64,000 bases of DNA, taken from Mycobacterium sp. DL99. GTDB taxonomy: Bacteria > Actinomycetota > Actinomycetes > Mycobacteriales > Mycobacteriaceae. Below, in pieces: positions 62,235 to 64,000 of the stretch. Position numbers and translations under genes: made by a program. Under the pieces are notes generated by a model. The model made no database searches, had not been told where the DNA came from, and worked only from the letters and a program-made list of their open reading frames with translations. The stretch spans positions 4,811,307 through 4,875,306 of the forward strand of contig NZ_SJOM01000007.1 of the NCBI RefSeq assembly GCF_004762045.1, in the 5' to 3' direction. Positions within the stretch are counted from its first letter, which is position 1; every line of letters starts with the position of its first letter.

Positions 62235-62776
62235 GCGAATCGACCGCGCGCCAGCGGCTTGACACGCCGCGCACGCGCCGCAGCTTCGGGTTGCGCGTCG
62301 ACGTCGAAGCTGTCGGCCAGGTGGGAGAATCCGTCGCCCGGTTCCTCGGCACCGGCCGATATCTGGCGATCCAGACGATCTTCGTATTGATCTGGATCGC
62401 GCTGAACATCGGCGTCTTCGCGTTTCAGTGGGACCCCTACCCGTTCATCCTGCTCAACCTGGCCTTCTCGACCCAGGCCGCCTATGCCGCCCCGCTGATC
62501 CTGCTGGCCCAGAACCGGCAGGAGAACCGGGACCGGGTCTCGCTGGAGGAGGACCGGCGCCGGGCCGAGCGGACCAAGGCCGACACCGAGTACCTGGCCC
62601 GCGAGCTGGCGTCGCTCCGGCTGGCGGTGGGCGAGGTCGCGACGCGCGATTACCTGCGCCGCGAGTTGGAAGAACTGCGCGATCTAATCACCGAACTCAC
62701 CTTGCCGGCCGATACCGAGCGCGCAGTCGCGAGCAAAGCCGACGGCGGCGAGCGCAGGTCCAAACGCAGTGGTTGA
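62231..62776 (+). CDS. DUF1003 membrane protein (Rv1231c-like)
   Basis: 181-residue inner membrane protein of the DUF1003 family. The two helices and loop are FLGTGRYLAIQTIFVLIWIALN and PFILLNLAFSTQAAYAAPLILLAQNRQ, followed by a long charged helix (DRVSLEEDRRRAERTKADTEYLARELASLRLAV) likely to form a coiled coil. Its ATG overlaps the upstream MgtE-N/CBS stop (ATGA), a conserved mycobacterial pairing, so the two probably work as a complex. Whether the pair moves Mg2+ is unknown. Confidence 0.9.
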   Translation: MSESTARQRLDTPRTRRSFGLRVDVEAVGQVGESVARFLGTGRYLAIQTIFVLIWIALNIGVFAFQWDPYPFILLNLAFSTQAAYAAPLILLAQNRQENRDRVSLEEDRRRAERTKADTEYLARELASLRLAVGEVATRDYLRRELEELRDLITELTLPADTERAVASKADGGERRSKRSG

Positions 62777-62877
62777 TCTCGCTGTCAACGATTGTCGTAA
62801 CAACAGAAACCAGGACTATGTATGGTGACTTGGTTCACAACATGGTATTTGGCCAAAGCTGACCTAAGGACGGGTAA

Positions 62878-64000
62878 GTGCGCGTAGGGGGAGGAGCGGT
62901 GATCGCCACCGCTCGGCGCCGGATGAGCCAGCTTGTGCGCTCACCTGCGCTCGGCGTAGCCGTCCTGGCCCCCATCGTGCTGGTCGCCGGCGCCGGATCG
63001 GCCGCCCCGGGTGCCGGCGTGTCCAACACCGCCGTCACTCCGCTGGCCTCTGTCGAACCCCAAATCGACCGCTCGGGTCCCGCGGTGGTCGCCGCGGCCA
63101 GGCCGCCGACGAACTTCCGCATCAAGGCGATGAACACGATTTCGGCTCCCCCGCCCGCGTTCGTCGTCAATAGCCCTGGCGCCCTTGGCATTCCAGGAAC
63201 ATCACTGAAGGCGTACCGCAATGCCGAACGGATGATGGCCGCGGCCTACCCCGGCTGCGGCATCAGCTGGAATCTGCTCGCCGGTATCGGGCGGATCGAA
63301 TCCGGGCACGCCAACGGCGGCGCCACCGATGCCCGCGGCACTGCCGTCCGCCCGATCTACGGCCCGGCACTCGACGGCACCTTGCCCGGCAACGAGATCA
63401 TCATCCAGAGCGCGCAGGCCGGACGGGTCTCGTACGTCCGGGCCATGGGGCCGATGCAGTTCCTGCCCGGAACCTGGGCCCGCTACGCCTCCGACGGCGA
63501 CGGTGACGGCAAGGCCGATGTGCAGAACGTGTTCGACTCGGCGCTGGCCGCCGCCCGTTACCTGTGCAGCGGTGGGCTCAACCTGCGTGATCAATCCCAG
63601 GTCATGACGGCCATCCTCCGGTACAACAACTCGGTGGCCTACGCCCGCAACGTCCTGGGCTGGGCCGCGGCGTATGCCACGGGCGTGGTGCCGGTCGACC
63701 TGCCCGAGATCACCGGGTCCATTCCGCCGATCGGCGATTCCCATCTGGACCACGCGGAAGGCCTCGGCCCGGGACTGCCCGCGGATGCCACCGGGCTCCC
63801 CGCAGGCGATCCGCTGGCCTTGATTCCGCTGCTCAACCGCAATGAGACCGGTACCCAGAACGTTCCCGGTTTCGCCCCCGGGCAGGTGCTCGGCCCGTTG
63901 CCGGGTCCGGCGCAGGCCATCCCGTCGGAGACGCCGGCCGCCCCGCCGCCGTGGGTCCCGCCGTGGGAGCAACCGCGTCAGCCCGCGTGTGTGGTGTTCT
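62878..64000 (+). CDS. MltB-like lytic transglycosylase (Rv1230c-like), 3' end beyond the window
   Basis: Secreted or membrane-anchored peptidoglycan hydrolase, at least 374 residues, running off the window end. A basic start and one hydrophobic segment (ALGVAVLAPIVLVAGAGSA) serve for export. The catalytic domain has NLLAGIGRIESGH with the catalytic Glu, VRAMGPMQFLPGTWARYASD, a Ca2+-loop-like DGDGDGKADVQN and ALAAARYLCSGG. The visible tail is Pro/Gly-rich. GTG 62878 has AAGGA 7 bases upstream; GTG 62899 with GGGGGAGGAG is an alternative start in the same frame. Confidence 0.85.
   Translation, partial: MRVGGGAVIATARRRMSQLVRSPALGVAVLAPIVLVAGAGSAAPGAGVSNTAVTPLASVEPQIDRSGPAVVAAARPPTNFRIKAMNTISAPPPAFVVNSPGALGIPGTSLKAYRNAERMMAAAYPGCGISWNLLAGIGRIESGHANGGATDARGTAVRPIYGPALDGTLPGNEIIIQSAQAGRVSYVRAMGPMQFLPGTWARYASDGDGDGKADVQNVFDSALAAARYLCSGGLNLRDQSQVMTAILRYNNSVAYARNVLGWAAAYATGVVPVDLPEITGSIPPIGDSHLDHAEGLGPGLPADATGLPAGDPLALIPLLNRNETGTQNVPGFAPGQVLGPLPGPAQAIPSETPAAPPPWVPPWEQPRQPACVVF

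Noticed and set aside
62818..62862. 14-codon mini-ORF (starts MYGDLVHN) before the lytic transglycosylase gene
   Set aside because: AGGA is only two bases from the ATG and there is no other supporting signal; it cannot be told from chance.

Overview
The window is a 64 kb, GC-rich chromosomal stretch from a mycobacterium, most like a fast-growing Mycolicibacterium. The evidence is a block of genes that follows the M. tuberculosis Rv1230c-Rv1262c order in reverse orientation (my recollection of that map): DUF1003, MgtE-N/CBS, Rv1233c/Rv1234-like genes, lpqY-sugABC, corA, malic enzyme, lpqZ, kgd, Rv1249c, an Rv1250-like exporter, an Rv1251c-like nuclease-helicase, lprE, deaD, acyltransferase, TetR, cyp130, a GlcD-type flavoprotein, tap, udgB, an F420-type oxidoreductase and HIT. 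Kgd begins with the SSSPSPFGQNEW form seen in M. smegmatis. There are no rRNA, tRNA, CRISPR, prophage or complete insertion sequences.

Layout. 1-5 kb: cyclase/ATPase regulator, PknH-sensor-like protein, a collapsed 13E12 repeat gene and a small secreted CDGP protein. 5-14.7 kb: small enzymes and regulators (AraC, VOC, HIT, F420 oxidoreductase, LLM, UdgB, Tap efflux pump, DUF4262, HxlR/DinB pair, GlcD flavoprotein, rhomboid protease). 14.9-19.7 kb: a 5'-truncated GMC oxidoreductase, CYP130 with its TetR, DUF5995, and a siderophore-interacting reductase behind an IdeR-like iron box. 19.8-30.7 kb: acyltransferase and DeaD, LprE, two tandem SDRs divergent from a LysR regulator, a three-module nuclease-exonuclease-helicase and a coupled flavoprotein. 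30.6-34.7 kb: two drug exporters and a membrane protein. 34.8-42.7 kb: kgd with a strong terminator, an MHS transporter, a methionine aminopeptidase divergent from a small XRE regulator with two AT-rich palindromes, a methyltransferase and an SDR. 42.7-49.5 kb: a compact minus-strand unit mgtA-mgtC-(fused ABC permease)-(ABC ATPase), headed by a leader with a short ORF, and a divergent ArsR regulator. 49.8-64 kb: a collapsed VWA gene, lpqZ, malic enzyme, corA, the trehalose importer operon ending in a SUFU-domain gene, envelope/stress genes, a CitE-like lyase, an MgtE-N/CBS protein, DUF1003 and the first part of a lytic transglycosylase.

Together the core genes serve central carbon flow (Kgd, malic enzyme), trehalose recycling (LpqY-SugABC), magnesium handling (CorA, MgtA, MgtC, MgtE-N) and the envelope. 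The most unusual signals are the mgtA leader (a 21-codon ORF followed by a possible Shine-Dalgarno-sequestering stem), the orphan ABC transporter joined to mgtA-mgtC, the tandem palindromes between map and the XRE gene, and two genes (13E12 and VWA) each reduced to fused N- and C-terminal ends by internal deletion.
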